64,000 bases of DNA. It comes from Oscillospiraceae bacterium (GTDB lineage: Bacteria; Bacillota; Clostridia; Oscillospirales; Acutalibacteraceae). Position 1 is the stretch's first letter. Each line of letters starts with the position of its first letter. A program made the translations under genes and the position numbers. Positions 53,683 through 62,306 of the stretch are shown in pieces. The DNA is taken from contig SVPZ01000006.1 of assembly GCA_015065605.1 (NCBI GenBank), forward strand, positions 1 through 64,000, read 5' to 3'. Below the pieces are notes generated by a model. That model ran no database searches. It was not told the DNA's origin and was given only the letters and a program-made list of their open reading frames with translations.

Positions 53683-53957
53683 TAAGCAAACACGAATAAT
53701 CCGAACCTGATTTTAAAGGCTCAATTTTCGTCTTTGCATTGTTAAAATACTCGTTAATCCGTCAGGATTAACTGCGTTTTGTGCCTCGCACAGCCAAAAA
53801 TTCAACTCTTTAAAATTCTGCGACCTAAAACGGGCAGAATTTGGAGTGATTTTTGGTGCGGAAGAATCCGTCAGGCTAACGCCTACGGGTGATGACAAAC
53901 CGAAAAGTGCCGAAAGAATGCCGTTTTAGGCAGGTTCGGATTATTCGTGTTTGCTTA
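53683..53957. repeat. 275 bp dispersed inverted-repeat element, copy 2
   Basis: Same length and orientation as copy 1 and about 98 percent identical (five substitutions). Terminal inverted repeats are a perfect 27 bp. The 9 bp internal stem differs from copy 1 by a matched pair of changes (T-A to C-G at 53821 and 53834). It lies between a promoter and the aminotransferase gene, and its right end is 28 bp from that start codon. Confidence 0.93.
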
Positions 53958-53985
53958 AAGTTATAGAATGGAGGAAAGTATTTTT

Positions 53986-55263
53986 ATGAGCAGTTATCTT
54001 TCGATGTCGAAGGAAGAACTTTCGGCAGAATTTTCCAAAGTAAAAAAAGAATACGCCTTTTTAACCACCTTGGGTCTTCACCTTGATATGTCCAGAGGTA
54101 AGCCGGGCGCTGACCAGATGGATTTAAGCAGACGTATGTTTGACCTTGTCGGTAACGATTTAGGCTTTAAAAACAAAGACGGTATTGATTGCAGAAACTA
54201 CGGCGGTCTTGACGGACTCAGTGAGCTAAAAGAACTTTTTGCAGGAATTTTAGGTTTACTTCCTTCTCAGATTATCGTAGGCGGTAATTCTTCTCTTAAT
54301 ATGATGTACGATACCGTTTCTCAGGCAATGACCCACGGTCTTGGGGGAGAGCCTTGGATGAAGCAGGGCGAAATTAAGTTTATCTGTCCCGTTCCCGGTT
54401 ACGACCGTCATTTTGCCATTACCGAGCATTTCGGAATTAAAATGATTCCCGTAAGAAATAATCCCGATGGACCCGATATGGATAAAATCGAGGAACTTAT
54501 TAAAGACCCGTCGGTAAAGGGTATGTGGTGCGTTCCCAAATACTCCAACCCCGAAGGAATTACCTATAGCGATGAGGTTGTAAAGCGTCTTGCAAATATG
54601 AAGCCTGCCGCTAAGGATTTCCGTATTTTCTGGGATAACGCTTATGCTATTCACGACCTTTATGAAGAGGGTGACGAGCTTTTAAACATTTACGACGAAT
54701 GTGTAAAGGCAGGAAATCCCGACCTTGTAATTATGTTTACTTCCACCTCTAAGATTACCTTCCCCGGCGCAGGTGTTGCGGCTCAGGCGGCAAGTCCCAA
54801 TAACGTGGAAATTCTTAAGAGCAGAATGATGTTCCAGACCATAGGCCCCGATAAGCTTAATCAGCTTCGCCACGCACGTGCTTTTAAAAGCGTAGCCGAC
54901 GTTAAGGAGCATATGAAGGAACACGCAGGAATTTTACGTCCCAAGTTCGAAAGTGTTTTAAGTGAGCTTGAAAGTGAACTTTCGGGACTTGAAATTGCGC
55001 ATTGGAATACTCCTAAGGGCGGTTATTTTATCAGCCTTAACGTAATGAACGGTTGCGCTAAAAGGGTAGAGGAGCTTTGCGCAGGCGCGGGTATGATACT
55101 TACCAAAGTGGGCGCTACCTATCCTTACGGCTATGATGAAAACGACAGCAATATCCGTATTGCTCCTTCCTTCCCGCCTGTTGAGGAAATAAAGAAGGCT
55201 TCAAGGGTGCTTTGCGTATCTGTAAGATATGCAGTGCTCGAAAAGCTTTTAAGTGAAAAGTAA
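53986..55263 (+). CDS. Aspartate aminotransferase-type PLP enzyme
   Basis: 425 residues of the class I/II aminotransferase fold, in the longer Asp_aminotransf (MocR-like) group. STSKITFPGAG contains the PLP lysine; CVPKYSNPEGITYS near 185-198 and WDNAYAIHD near 219-227 hold cofactor ligands; NIRIAPSFPP near the end binds the substrate carboxylate. No DNA-binding domain. GGAGGAAAG precedes the ATG at 53986; an in-frame ATG at 53968 lies too close to the repeat and lacks a site. Likely substrate aspartate or a related amino acid. Confidence 0.9.
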   Translation: MSSYLSMSKEELSAEFSKVKKEYAFLTTLGLHLDMSRGKPGADQMDLSRRMFDLVGNDLGFKNKDGIDCRNYGGLDGLSELKELFAGILGLLPSQIIVGGNSSLNMMYDTVSQAMTHGLGGEPWMKQGEIKFICPVPGYDRHFAITEHFGIKMIPVRNNPDGPDMDKIEELIKDPSVKGMWCVPKYSNPEGITYSDEVVKRLANMKPAAKDFRIFWDNAYAIHDLYEEGDELLNIYDECVKAGNPDLVIMFTSTSKITFPGAGVAAQAASPNNVEILKSRMMFQTIGPDKLNQLRHARAFKSVADVKEHMKEHAGILRPKFESVLSELESELSGLEIAHWNTPKGGYFISLNVMNGCAKRVEELCAGAGMILTKVGATYPYGYDENDSNIRIAPSFPPVEEIKKASRVLCVSVRYAVLEKLLSEK

Positions 55264-55270
55264 TTATACA

Positions 55271-55299
55271 TTGACTTTTTGATAAATAGAATGTATAAT
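55271..55299 (+). promoter_or_regulatory. Promoter of secDF
   Basis: TTGACT (55271-55276), 17 bp, TATAAT (55294-55299), just after the aminotransferase stop. Confidence 0.75.
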
Positions 55300-55334
55300 A
55301 ATCATATTAATTTTATAAAAACGGAGGACTTGTA

Positions 55335-56711
55335 ATGAAGAACAAAAGAGCAAGTAAAATTACATTTTTTGTAGTTTTCATTTTGATTCTTGTTCTGACC
55401 TACACTGCATTCTTCGGAATTCAGAGCTACCACGGCGACACCCGTAACGTTTACATTAAGGGTGCGAAAGAAATTCGTTGGGGCATTGATATCCGAGGCG
55501 GTGTTGAAGCGGTATTTACTCCCGATATTCCCGTTGAGCAGATTACTGACGAGGAAATGGATGCCGCTAAAGCCATTATCGATACACGAATGGTAAACCA
55601 GAACATAACAGACTATGAAATTTATGCCGATAAGGAGAATAAGCAGATAGTTGTACGCTTCCCCTGGGCTGCCGATGACAGTTCTATGGATCCTGCCGCT
55701 GCAGTTGCTTCTCTTGGTGAAACGGCAAAACTCAGCTTCTGTAAGGCATCCACTTATGATGCTAACAACATCATTTTCACAGGTGAACACGTTGAAAAGG
55801 CAGAGGCGGTATTTACCGAAGAAAACGGTTGGGTAGTTGCCCTTGACCTTGACAGCACGGCAACGGGACTTTTTGCTACCGCTACCGCTGAACTCGTATC
55901 TTCTCAGGGTCAGATAGCAATTTGTATGGATGAAAGCGTTATTTCCGCTCCTACCGTTCAGGCTTCCATTACCGACGGTAACGCTATTATTACCGGTATG
56001 GAAAATGCTGAAAACGCTATTGACCTTGCTAACAAGATTAATGCAGGTGCGCTTCCTTTCGCATTAAGCGTTGACGACAGTAAACTTTCTATCGTTTCCG
56101 CTACTCTCGGCGCTAACGCTCTTAACGTAATGGTTATTGCAGGCGCTATTGCTTTCGGAGTTATCTGTATTCTTATGATAGTTCGCTACAGACTTAACGG
56201 TGTAGTTGCTTCAATCGCTCTTCTCGGTCAGCTGGCAGGCTCTATTGCCGCTATTTCGGGATATTTCCCAAGCGTTGACAGTTTCACCCTTACCATCCCC
56301 GGTATTGCAGGTATTATCCTTTCTATCGGTGTTGGTGTTGACTGTAACGTTATCGCCGCTGAAAGAATCCGTCAGGAATTCAGAAACGGCAGAACCATAG
56401 ACGGCGCAATTAACCTCGGCTTTAAGAATTCCTTGAGCGCTATTATCGACGGTAACGTAACCATTCTTATCGTTGCTATAGTTTTGATGGGCGCGTTCGG
56501 TACAAGCGGAATAGTATTCTATAAGTTATTCTCTTGGCTTTTCGGCGCTTCAATTGCCGGTTCTATCTATTCCTTCGGTTATACCCTCTTAATCGGTGTT
56601 ATTTTCAACCTCATAATGGGTGTGCTTTGCTCCAAGTGGATGCTTAAGAGTGTTTCACAGATTAAGTTCTTAAGAAAACCTTGGCTTTACGGAGGTAAGA
56701 GAAATGGCTAA
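55335..56711 (+). CDS. secD: Protein translocase subunit SecD
   Basis: 458 residues. The first membrane helix (about 10-30) is followed by the signature IRWGIDIRGGVEAVF near 47-61, a periplasm-facing P1-like domain, then five helices with GIAGIILSIGVGVDCNVIAA near 327-346 (RND-type D-x-N motif). SecD with SecF uses the proton or sodium gradient to complete protein export through SecYEG. Preceded by GGAGG; secF starts 8 bp before its stop. Confidence 0.96.
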   Translation: MKNKRASKITFFVVFILILVLTYTAFFGIQSYHGDTRNVYIKGAKEIRWGIDIRGGVEAVFTPDIPVEQITDEEMDAAKAIIDTRMVNQNITDYEIYADKENKQIVVRFPWAADDSSMDPAAAVASLGETAKLSFCKASTYDANNIIFTGEHVEKAEAVFTEENGWVVALDLDSTATGLFATATAELVSSQGQIAICMDESVISAPTVQASITDGNAIITGMENAENAIDLANKINAGALPFALSVDDSKLSIVSATLGANALNVMVIAGAIAFGVICILMIVRYRLNGVVASIALLGQLAGSIAAISGYFPSVDSFTLTIPGIAGIILSIGVGVDCNVIAAERIRQEFRNGRTIDGAINLGFKNSLSAIIDGNVTILIVAIVLMGAFGTSGIVFYKLFSWLFGASIAGSIYSFGYTLLIGVIFNLIMGVLCSKWMLKSVSQIKFLRKPWLYGGKRNG

Positions 56712-57645
56712 AAAAATAGATTTCAACAAACCTCTTAAATGGGTTCTTATTGCATACGCTGCTTTCGCTCTCGTTGGCGTAATCATCGCCGTTACCTTGG
56801 GCGTAAGACTTGACATCAACTTTAAGGGCGGTACTGTTATTACCTATAACTACACCTTTGAAGAAGGCAAGGTTGCCGATATTAACGTTGAGGACGTTAA
56901 AGCGTTGGTTAGCGAAAACCTGAAGGCTGACGCCGTTGTAACAAAGGGCGCTTCCATTGCGGGTAATACCTACACCATAACGGTTTCCCTCGTTAAGAAC
57001 GAAGCTGTTACTACCGATTCTCAGGAAGCTCTTTCTAAGGCTCTTCAGGAAAAGTATAAGGACAATAACGTGGCTGTATATAGCGCTACTTCCGTAAGTC
57101 CTACTCTTGCAGTTAAGTTCTTTGTTAAAGCGCTTACCGCTGTTTTGGTGGTTGCTATCCTCGTTATTATTTACGTAGGTATCCGTTTCCGTAAAATCGG
57201 CGGTGTAACTGCGGCCCTTACTTCGCTCGTTGCAGTTCTCTTCGACGTTGTCGTTGCTTTTGTTGCTTGTATAGTTTTCCGTTTACAGATAGATATGAAC
57301 TTTATCGCGGTAGTTCTTACCATACTCGGTTATTCTCTTAACGATACTATCGTTGTTTACGACTCTGTACGTGAAAACAAGAAGATAGGCGAAGATATGA
57401 CTCTTGCCGAGATGGTTAATAAGAGTCTTCAAGACGTATTTGCAAGAAACATCGTAACAACAACCACTACCGTTCTTGCGGTTATTACAATTATTGTTGT
57501 ATCCGAAATTTACGGTCTTACTTCTCTTCGTACCTTTGCAATTCCTATGGTATTCGGTCTTGTTTCGGGCTGTATTTCCTCTCTCTTTATCGCTACTCCT
57601 TTGTGGGTTCGTTGGAGAAACAAATTGGACGCAAAGAAAAACTAA
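56704..57645 (+). CDS. secF: Protein translocase subunit SecF
   Basis: 313 residues, six predicted helices. RLDINFKGGTVITYNY near 35-50 is the SecF signature; VVLTILGYSLNDTIVVYDSV near 206-225 carries the conserved Asp. It overlaps secD by 8 bp, with GGAGG inside secD, so translation is coupled. Confidence 0.96.
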   Translation: MAKKIDFNKPLKWVLIAYAAFALVGVIIAVTLGVRLDINFKGGTVITYNYTFEEGKVADINVEDVKALVSENLKADAVVTKGASIAGNTYTITVSLVKNEAVTTDSQEALSKALQEKYKDNNVAVYSATSVSPTLAVKFFVKALTAVLVVAILVIIYVGIRFRKIGGVTAALTSLVAVLFDVVVAFVACIVFRLQIDMNFIAVVLTILGYSLNDTIVVYDSVRENKKIGEDMTLAEMVNKSLQDVFARNIVTTTTTVLAVITIIVVSEIYGLTSLRTFAIPMVFGLVSGCISSLFIATPLWVRWRNKLDAKKN

Positions 57646-57652
57646 AAACTAT

Positions 57653-57681
57653 AAAACCGGCTTTCAAAGTCGGTTTTATTT
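57653..57681 (+). terminator. Terminator of secDF
   Basis: AAAACCGGCTT pairs with AAAGTCGGTTTT (one G.T pair), followed by ATTTAT; moderate quality. Confidence 0.65.
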
Positions 57682-57693
57682 ATAGGTGATAAT

Positions 57694-58680
57694 ATGATAA
57701 ATATTGCGACTATCGGTACAAGCTGGATAACACGCTCCTTTATAGGCGGTCTTGATTTGCTTACGGATATGTATAATCTTTCTGCCGTTTATTCGAGAAG
57801 TAAAGAGCGTGGCGAAGAATTTTTAAAGGATATAAATAAAACTGCCCGTATTTTTACCGATTTAAACGAGATGGCAAAGGATAGTGAAATTGACGCCGTT
57901 TATATAGCAAGTCCCAATTCACTTCATTTTGAACAGGCTATGCTTATGGTTGAAAACAAAAAACACGTAATCGTGGAAAAGCCTATGGTAATAAGTGAAG
58001 AACAGTTTATGAAACTGAGTGGCGCCGCAAGAGAAAACGACGTTATATTTATGGAAGCAATTATTCCTATCCATCTTCCTGCACGAAAAATAATTAAAGA
58101 AAATTTAGGCAGAATCGGCAGAATTCAAAGCTCACGCTTTCAGTTTTGTCAGTTTTCAAGTAAATATAAGGATTACGTTCTGGGCAATAATCCTAATATA
58201 TTTAATCCCCGTTTTGCTACGGGTACGCTGATGGATTTGGGTGTTTACTGTGTTTATCCCGCTATCGACTTTTTCGGTCTGCCCGAAACCTTAAGCACTC
58301 AGGCAACCTTTTTGGAGAGCGGAAGTGACTCTTCAATTTCTTCCATTTATAAATATAATGACCATATAGTGACTCTTATTTCTTCCAAAACCTGTCAAAG
58401 CGATTTGCCAAGTGAAATAGTAGGTGATAACGGAAAAATCACTATAGGACATATTTCAAAATATGACGAAGTTTCCATTACCGTTGACGGAGTAACAGAA
58501 ACGCTTGTGGGAACAATGTCCAAGGAAGAGCTTATGAGCTATGAAGCAAAGGACTTTTACCGCTATATAACCGATAGACAAGGCACCAAAGACGAATATA
58601 ACGAAACCTGTCAGCTATCTCTTACAGTATGCGCCGTAATGGAAGCAATGCGTATGCAGGCGGATATAAAATTTTATTAA
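57694..58680 (+). CDS. Gfo/Idh/MocA-family oxidoreductase
   Basis: 328 residues. An N-terminal Rossmann domain (NIATIGTSWITRSFI at 3-17, slightly atypical glycine motif) with AVYIASPNSLHFEQA near 68-82 and the hallmark VEKPMV near 92-97; the C-terminal half is the usual alpha/beta substrate domain (RFATGTLMDLGVYCVY). Members oxidise or reduce sugars, inositols or related compounds with NAD(P). It stands alone after secDF, so the substrate is open. Confidence 0.9.
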   Translation: MINIATIGTSWITRSFIGGLDLLTDMYNLSAVYSRSKERGEEFLKDINKTARIFTDLNEMAKDSEIDAVYIASPNSLHFEQAMLMVENKKHVIVEKPMVISEEQFMKLSGAARENDVIFMEAIIPIHLPARKIIKENLGRIGRIQSSRFQFCQFSSKYKDYVLGNNPNIFNPRFATGTLMDLGVYCVYPAIDFFGLPETLSTQATFLESGSDSSISSIYKYNDHIVTLISSKTCQSDLPSEIVGDNGKITIGHISKYDEVSITVDGVTETLVGTMSKEELMSYEAKDFYRYITDRQGTKDEYNETCQLSLTVCAVMEAMRMQADIKFY

Positions 58681-58711
58681 AAATACACTGAATATAAGTA
58701 AAAGTAAAAAA

Positions 58712-58752
58712 CGGTAGTTTTCCACAATGGGAAACTGCCGCTTTGTATTTTT
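58712..58752 (+). terminator. Terminator of the Gfo/Idh gene
   Basis: CGGTAGTTTTCC (58712-58723) pairs with GGGAAACTGCCG (58729-58740), 12 bp with two G.T pairs, then CTTTGTATTTTT. Confidence 0.75.
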
Positions 58753-58765
58753 AACGCAGTAAATA

Positions 58766-58794
58766 TTGACACAAAAATTTTAAAAATATATAAT
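58766..58794 (+). promoter_or_regulatory. Consensus promoter of the serpin gene
   Basis: TTGACA (58766-58771), 17 bp, TATAAT (58789-58794); the leader to the ATG at 58919 is about 118 nt. Confidence 0.8.
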
Positions 58795-58918
58795 TAAACT
58801 AGAGAAAATTAAATTTTTGTGTCACAAATTTACTGAAAGTGTCGTTGTTATATATAGAAGCAAAAAAAGCATGTGTTTTATAATTACATTGTTAAACGAT
58901 TGGATTTGGAAAAAGATT

Positions 58919-60169
58919 ATGAAAAATTTTTATAAAAACTTTTGTTTATTGTTAATTCTTTTTGTTTTAATTTTCACCGTTTCCTGTAATAACTCGGCTG
59001 ATGATTCTATCTCCGTTAATCTTACCGAAAATGTTTCACCCGTGACTTTAAAACGACAACAGCTCAGCGATTCTTTCGTTAGTGCAAATCAGGATTTTTC
59101 AGCAAGACTTTTTGCACTTGAAACCCGAAATCACAGGGGGAATTTTAATATTTCACCTTATTCTCTTTCTTTTGCTCTTAGTATAGTGGCTGAGGGTGCA
59201 AACGGTAACACTCTTTCTCAGTTTGAAAACGTGCTTATGAATGGCATGGAGCAAAAAGAGTGGAATAACAATATGTATAGCTTGCTGAAGAAAAATGATA
59301 ATTATTTATCTCAGGCAGACGTTTTATTGTTAACCAAGAAAAACGCTGACGTTAAGGAAACATTCTTAGAGAGTGTTTCGGGGAATTTTAACGCTTCGGT
59401 ATATCACGTTGATTTCAAAAAACAGCAAACCGTTGAAGAAATCAATAATTGGGCAAAAGAAAAAACAGCAGGGCAAATTAAAAACGTTGTAGAAAATTTT
59501 GATAACAACACGGCTATGTATATAGCAGATGCCGTATATATTGATATGCCGTGGACAACAACTCACCGAAAAGCTGACGTAAAGGAAGAAATATTCACAA
59601 ATCTGAGTGGCGACAAAAATAAGGTTCAAATGATATACACCGTACTAAATGGTAATAAAATCAATTATATAAGTAACGAAAACGAAGAAGGTTTTATAAA
59701 GTATTTTGCTAACGGATATAGGTTTGTTGCAGTTATGCCGAATGAAAATTATAATTTTGACGATTACGTTTATTCATTTGACGGAAACAAACTAAGAAGT
59801 ATTATATTGAGCGGTAAAACAGAAGTGATTAAAGCAGGGATGCCTCAGTTTAACGTAGAAAGTAGCGCTGACTTTAGAAATACGCTTGTTGAAATGGGTA
59901 TAATAGATGCTTACGATGCCGACAAGGCTGATTTTTCACGCATTTCGGATGACGCTGTTTTGTATATGGGGAAAACCGTGCAAAAAACTTTTCTCAGCGT
60001 GGATATATCTGGAATACGGGCAGGTGCTGCTTCGGGACAGGAGTTGATAACCTTGGGGATTGAGCCTATAGAGGAAAGGGTAATAGTTCTAAACAGACCG
60101 TTTGTTTATATAATACTTGACCAAAATAATATCCCCGTATTTATGGGAGCGGTAACAGATTTAAGTTAA
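58919..60169 (+). CDS. Serpin-family serine protease inhibitor lipoprotein
   Basis: 416 residues. A hydrophobic N-terminus (LLLILFVLIFTVSC) ends in a lipobox with Cys23, predicting an outer-surface lipoprotein. The serpin fold spans about 55-415: NISPYSLSFALSIVAEGANG near the start, ADAVYIDMPW in the middle, and the end FVYIILDQNNIPVFMGAVTD. The reactive-loop hinge region reads DISGIRAGAASGQ, close to the inhibitory-serpin pattern GTEAxAAT but with Ile-Arg replacing Thr-Glu. The longer frame from 58817 is not supported. Likely target: host or community proteases. Confidence 0.92.
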   Translation: MKNFYKNFCLLLILFVLIFTVSCNNSADDSISVNLTENVSPVTLKRQQLSDSFVSANQDFSARLFALETRNHRGNFNISPYSLSFALSIVAEGANGNTLSQFENVLMNGMEQKEWNNNMYSLLKKNDNYLSQADVLLLTKKNADVKETFLESVSGNFNASVYHVDFKKQQTVEEINNWAKEKTAGQIKNVVENFDNNTAMYIADAVYIDMPWTTTHRKADVKEEIFTNLSGDKNKVQMIYTVLNGNKINYISNENEEGFIKYFANGYRFVAVMPNENYNFDDYVYSFDGNKLRSIILSGKTEVIKAGMPQFNVESSADFRNTLVEMGIIDAYDADKADFSRISDDAVLYMGKTVQKTFLSVDISGIRAGAASGQELITLGIEPIEERVIVLNRPFVYIILDQNNIPVFMGAVTDLS

Positions 60170-60180
60170 CTGAGAACTAA

Positions 60181-60208
60181 AAAACAGACTCGAAAGAGTC
60201 TGTTTTTT
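60181..60208. terminator. Bidirectional terminator between serpin gene and rnpB
   Basis: AAAACAGACTC (60181-60191) pairs perfectly with GAGTCTGTTTT (60196-60206) over a GAAA tetraloop, with A and T runs on both sides; it serves the plus-strand serpin and the minus-strand RNase P RNA. Confidence 0.93.
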
Positions 60209-60209
60209 A

Positions 60210-60536
60210 ATGAGTCTGCCTATAAGCCGAGTTCTGTTATCGACGACTATCTATCTCGAAAGGCTGTTGCCAACCTTCTCAAGCCGCTTTTCACGACACG
60301 TCGAGCAAACGTATGGTCGTAGTCAGCGTTGCTCCGGATAAGGTTTACAGGGCCGATACGTCTCCGTATCGCCGGTGAGCTCTTACCTCGCCTTTCCACC
60401 CTTACCAGTTAACTGGCGGTATATCTCTGTTGCACTATCTCTAAGGTCACCCTCGGCGGCCGTTAGCCGCTATCCTGCTCTGTGGGGCTCGGACTTTCCT
60501 CACACAAATTGTGCGCAGCCGTCCGGCAAACTCGCA
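60210..60536 (-). ncRNA. rnpB: RNase P RNA (class A-like)
   Basis: Read on the minus strand it contains GAGGAAAGTCC near the 5' end (60491-60501) and ends with ACAGAACTCGGCTTATAG (60221-60238), the universally conserved CR I and CR V segments of RNase P RNA. The 5' GAGTTTGCC (60525-60533) pairs with the 3' GGCAGACTC (60212-60220) as helix P1. The catalytic RNA matures tRNA 5' ends. It has its own promoter and terminator. The length of about 325 nt is close to the usual 330-400. Confidence 0.95.
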
Positions 60537-60541
60537 AGGCT

Positions 60542-60570
60542 ATTTTAACATAAAAGTCTGCTTGTGTCAA
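60542..60570 (-). promoter_or_regulatory. rnpB promoter
   Basis: Minus strand: TTGACA (60565-60570), 17 bp, TAAAAT (60542-60547); the start site falls at the predicted RNA 5' end. Confidence 0.85.
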
Positions 60571-60622
60571 AATCTTTTTCTTTTGCATATATAGAATTAG
60601 AAAAGTTATAAGGAGAAGATTT

Positions 60623-61693
60623 ATGGTTTCAAGTGCTTTACCTACCTATTTTTTAACGGCTAATTCTGCCGACGGTTTTATTAACGGTTTTAAATCGGTT
60701 TACGATGCAAATGACGGTTGGCGTGTTTTTCTTATAAAAGGCGGTCCCGGTACGGGAAAATCTACCTTTATGAAAAATGTAGCACAGGCGCTTTATGAAA
60801 GTGGGGAAGAGGTGCATCTTGTTCCTTGCAGCAGTGACCCGAATTCTCTTGACGGGGTTGTTTCACAAAGTAAAAAAATATGCTTTTTCGACGCCACCGC
60901 TCCACATATATTAAATCCCGAATATGCGGGAGTGTGTGAAGAAACTATAGATTTAGGTGTGTTCTGGGATAGTGATAAGCTTTATAAGGAACGAGAAAAA
61001 ATTATAGAACTTACTGATAAAAACAAAGAACTTCACCGTCTTGCTTCAAAGATGATTTCTGCCGTAGGACAGCTTAAAAGAAAAAAGAATAAAGATTCAT
61101 TAATGGCTACCGATATTGATAAAACCTTCGATTATGCCGCCACTCTTACAGGTCGGTTTTTAAAGGACGGGTATAAAACGGGAAAAGAAAGGGTTATATA
61201 TCTGTCTGCCATAACAAATGAAGGAGAAATTTTTATAAATGATACCGTCGATAAGTTATGTGACAGAAAAATATTTATAGAAGACGGCTTCGGAACTGTC
61301 GCAGGTATAATAACGTCGGTTATCAGAGATTGGGCGATTGATAAAAACATAGAAATAATTACTGTTAAAAATAATATTTTACCAAGTGAGCAAATCGACC
61401 ATATTCTTATTCCTTCTCTTTCCTTTGCTTTTGTAAGCGGAAAGGGGCATGATGCAGCGGAAAAGAAAATTAACAGTCTTCGTTTTATGGACAGAGAGGT
61501 TTTAAAAGAGCATAGAAGCGCAGTTAAGGTTATGGATAAATTATCTGCTGAGTTTACTTTGAGCGCGGTGGAAATACTGAAAAAAGCAAAGCTTAATCAC
61601 GACGAGCTTGAGAGTTATTACGTTAGCGCTATGGATTTTTCGGCACTTAATAAATTTACTTCAAAATTTACTGAAAAACTGCTTTTATATTGA
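60623..61693 (+). CDS. P-loop ATPase/nucleotide kinase-like protein (PRK06851-like)
   Basis: 356 residues. Walker A is GGPGTGKST at about 40-48. VPCSSDPNSLDGVV near 71-84 and ICFFDATAPH near 89-98 follow, and FIEDGFGTVAGI lies near the middle. I match it to the PRK06851-type proteins annotated as hypothetical ATPases in Firmicutes; the second half has a degenerate repeat of the fold. The substrate is unknown. It is preceded by AAGGAG and located just after the rnpB promoter on the opposite strand. Confidence 0.72.
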   Translation: MVSSALPTYFLTANSADGFINGFKSVYDANDGWRVFLIKGGPGTGKSTFMKNVAQALYESGEEVHLVPCSSDPNSLDGVVSQSKKICFFDATAPHILNPEYAGVCEETIDLGVFWDSDKLYKEREKIIELTDKNKELHRLASKMISAVGQLKRKKNKDSLMATDIDKTFDYAATLTGRFLKDGYKTGKERVIYLSAITNEGEIFINDTVDKLCDRKIFIEDGFGTVAGIITSVIRDWAIDKNIEIITVKNNILPSEQIDHILIPSLSFAFVSGKGHDAAEKKINSLRFMDREVLKEHRSAVKVMDKLSAEFTLSAVEILKKAKLNHDELESYYVSAMDFSALNKFTSKFTEKLLLY

Positions 61694-61748
61694 CTTTTAA
61701 GCCTTGGTGATTTAAACTTGAATTAATGAATGGTGAAGGAGGGAAGGT

Positions 61749-62294
61749 ATGAAAAAGAGCAACCAAAAAATTGTTTTAATGGCTGTCATTACGTTGTTTA
61801 TTGCTGTAGGTACTCTTGTCGGCGCAGGGGTTTTGGCGAATTTTTACGGCAAGGATTTTTCATACACACCTTCCCGTACCGAATATGAAAGCGATAGTCA
61901 GTCTGACGTTTCTTTTGAAACTTCATCTCAGCCTACAGTCAGCGAAAACGGTGAGAGCGTATCAGTGCCGACTTCTTCAGAAGAAGATATTCCCGAAGAA
62001 ATCTATCCCGAAATTGAAACGGGAATTTATTTTAACGGGGAAGACAGTATAGTCGTTTCCTTTTACGAGGCAGGCTTTATTGAAGGCAATATAAACTGTT
62101 CGTCAATTACTATGGAATTTTCGGGGCAGATGATAGAAAATACCCTTACTGCAACGGGTACGGATAGCCTGAATAATACTATAGAAATTGCTCTGACCTT
62201 TGAGGGTAATAAAATAGATGCATCAAGCCGTCCTACCATCCGTTATGAAGAAAACGTTGATTATCTTAATCTTTCGGGCGTTTTTACAAAATAG
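61749..62294 (+). CDS. Membrane-anchored protein with Ser-rich linker
   Basis: 181 residues. One N-terminal transmembrane/signal-anchor segment at about 8-30 (IVLMAVITLFIAVGTLVGAG), a Ser/Glu/Thr-rich disordered linker (about 40-85), and a C-terminal beta domain of about 90 residues starting near ETGIYFNGEDSIVVSF. No cysteine lipobox and no LPxTG motif. The function is unknown; the layout is that of small surface or periplasm-facing accessory proteins. It has a strong site GAAGGAGGGAAGG and lies 12 bp before the CE15-like gene. Confidence 0.7.
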   Translation: MKKSNQKIVLMAVITLFIAVGTLVGAGVLANFYGKDFSYTPSRTEYESDSQSDVSFETSSQPTVSENGESVSVPTSSEEDIPEEIYPEIETGIYFNGEDSIVVSFYEAGFIEGNINCSSITMEFSGQMIENTLTATGTDSLNNTIEIALTFEGNKIDASSRPTIRYEENVDYLNLSGVFTK

Positions 62295-62306
62295 GAGTAA
62301 GAAAAA

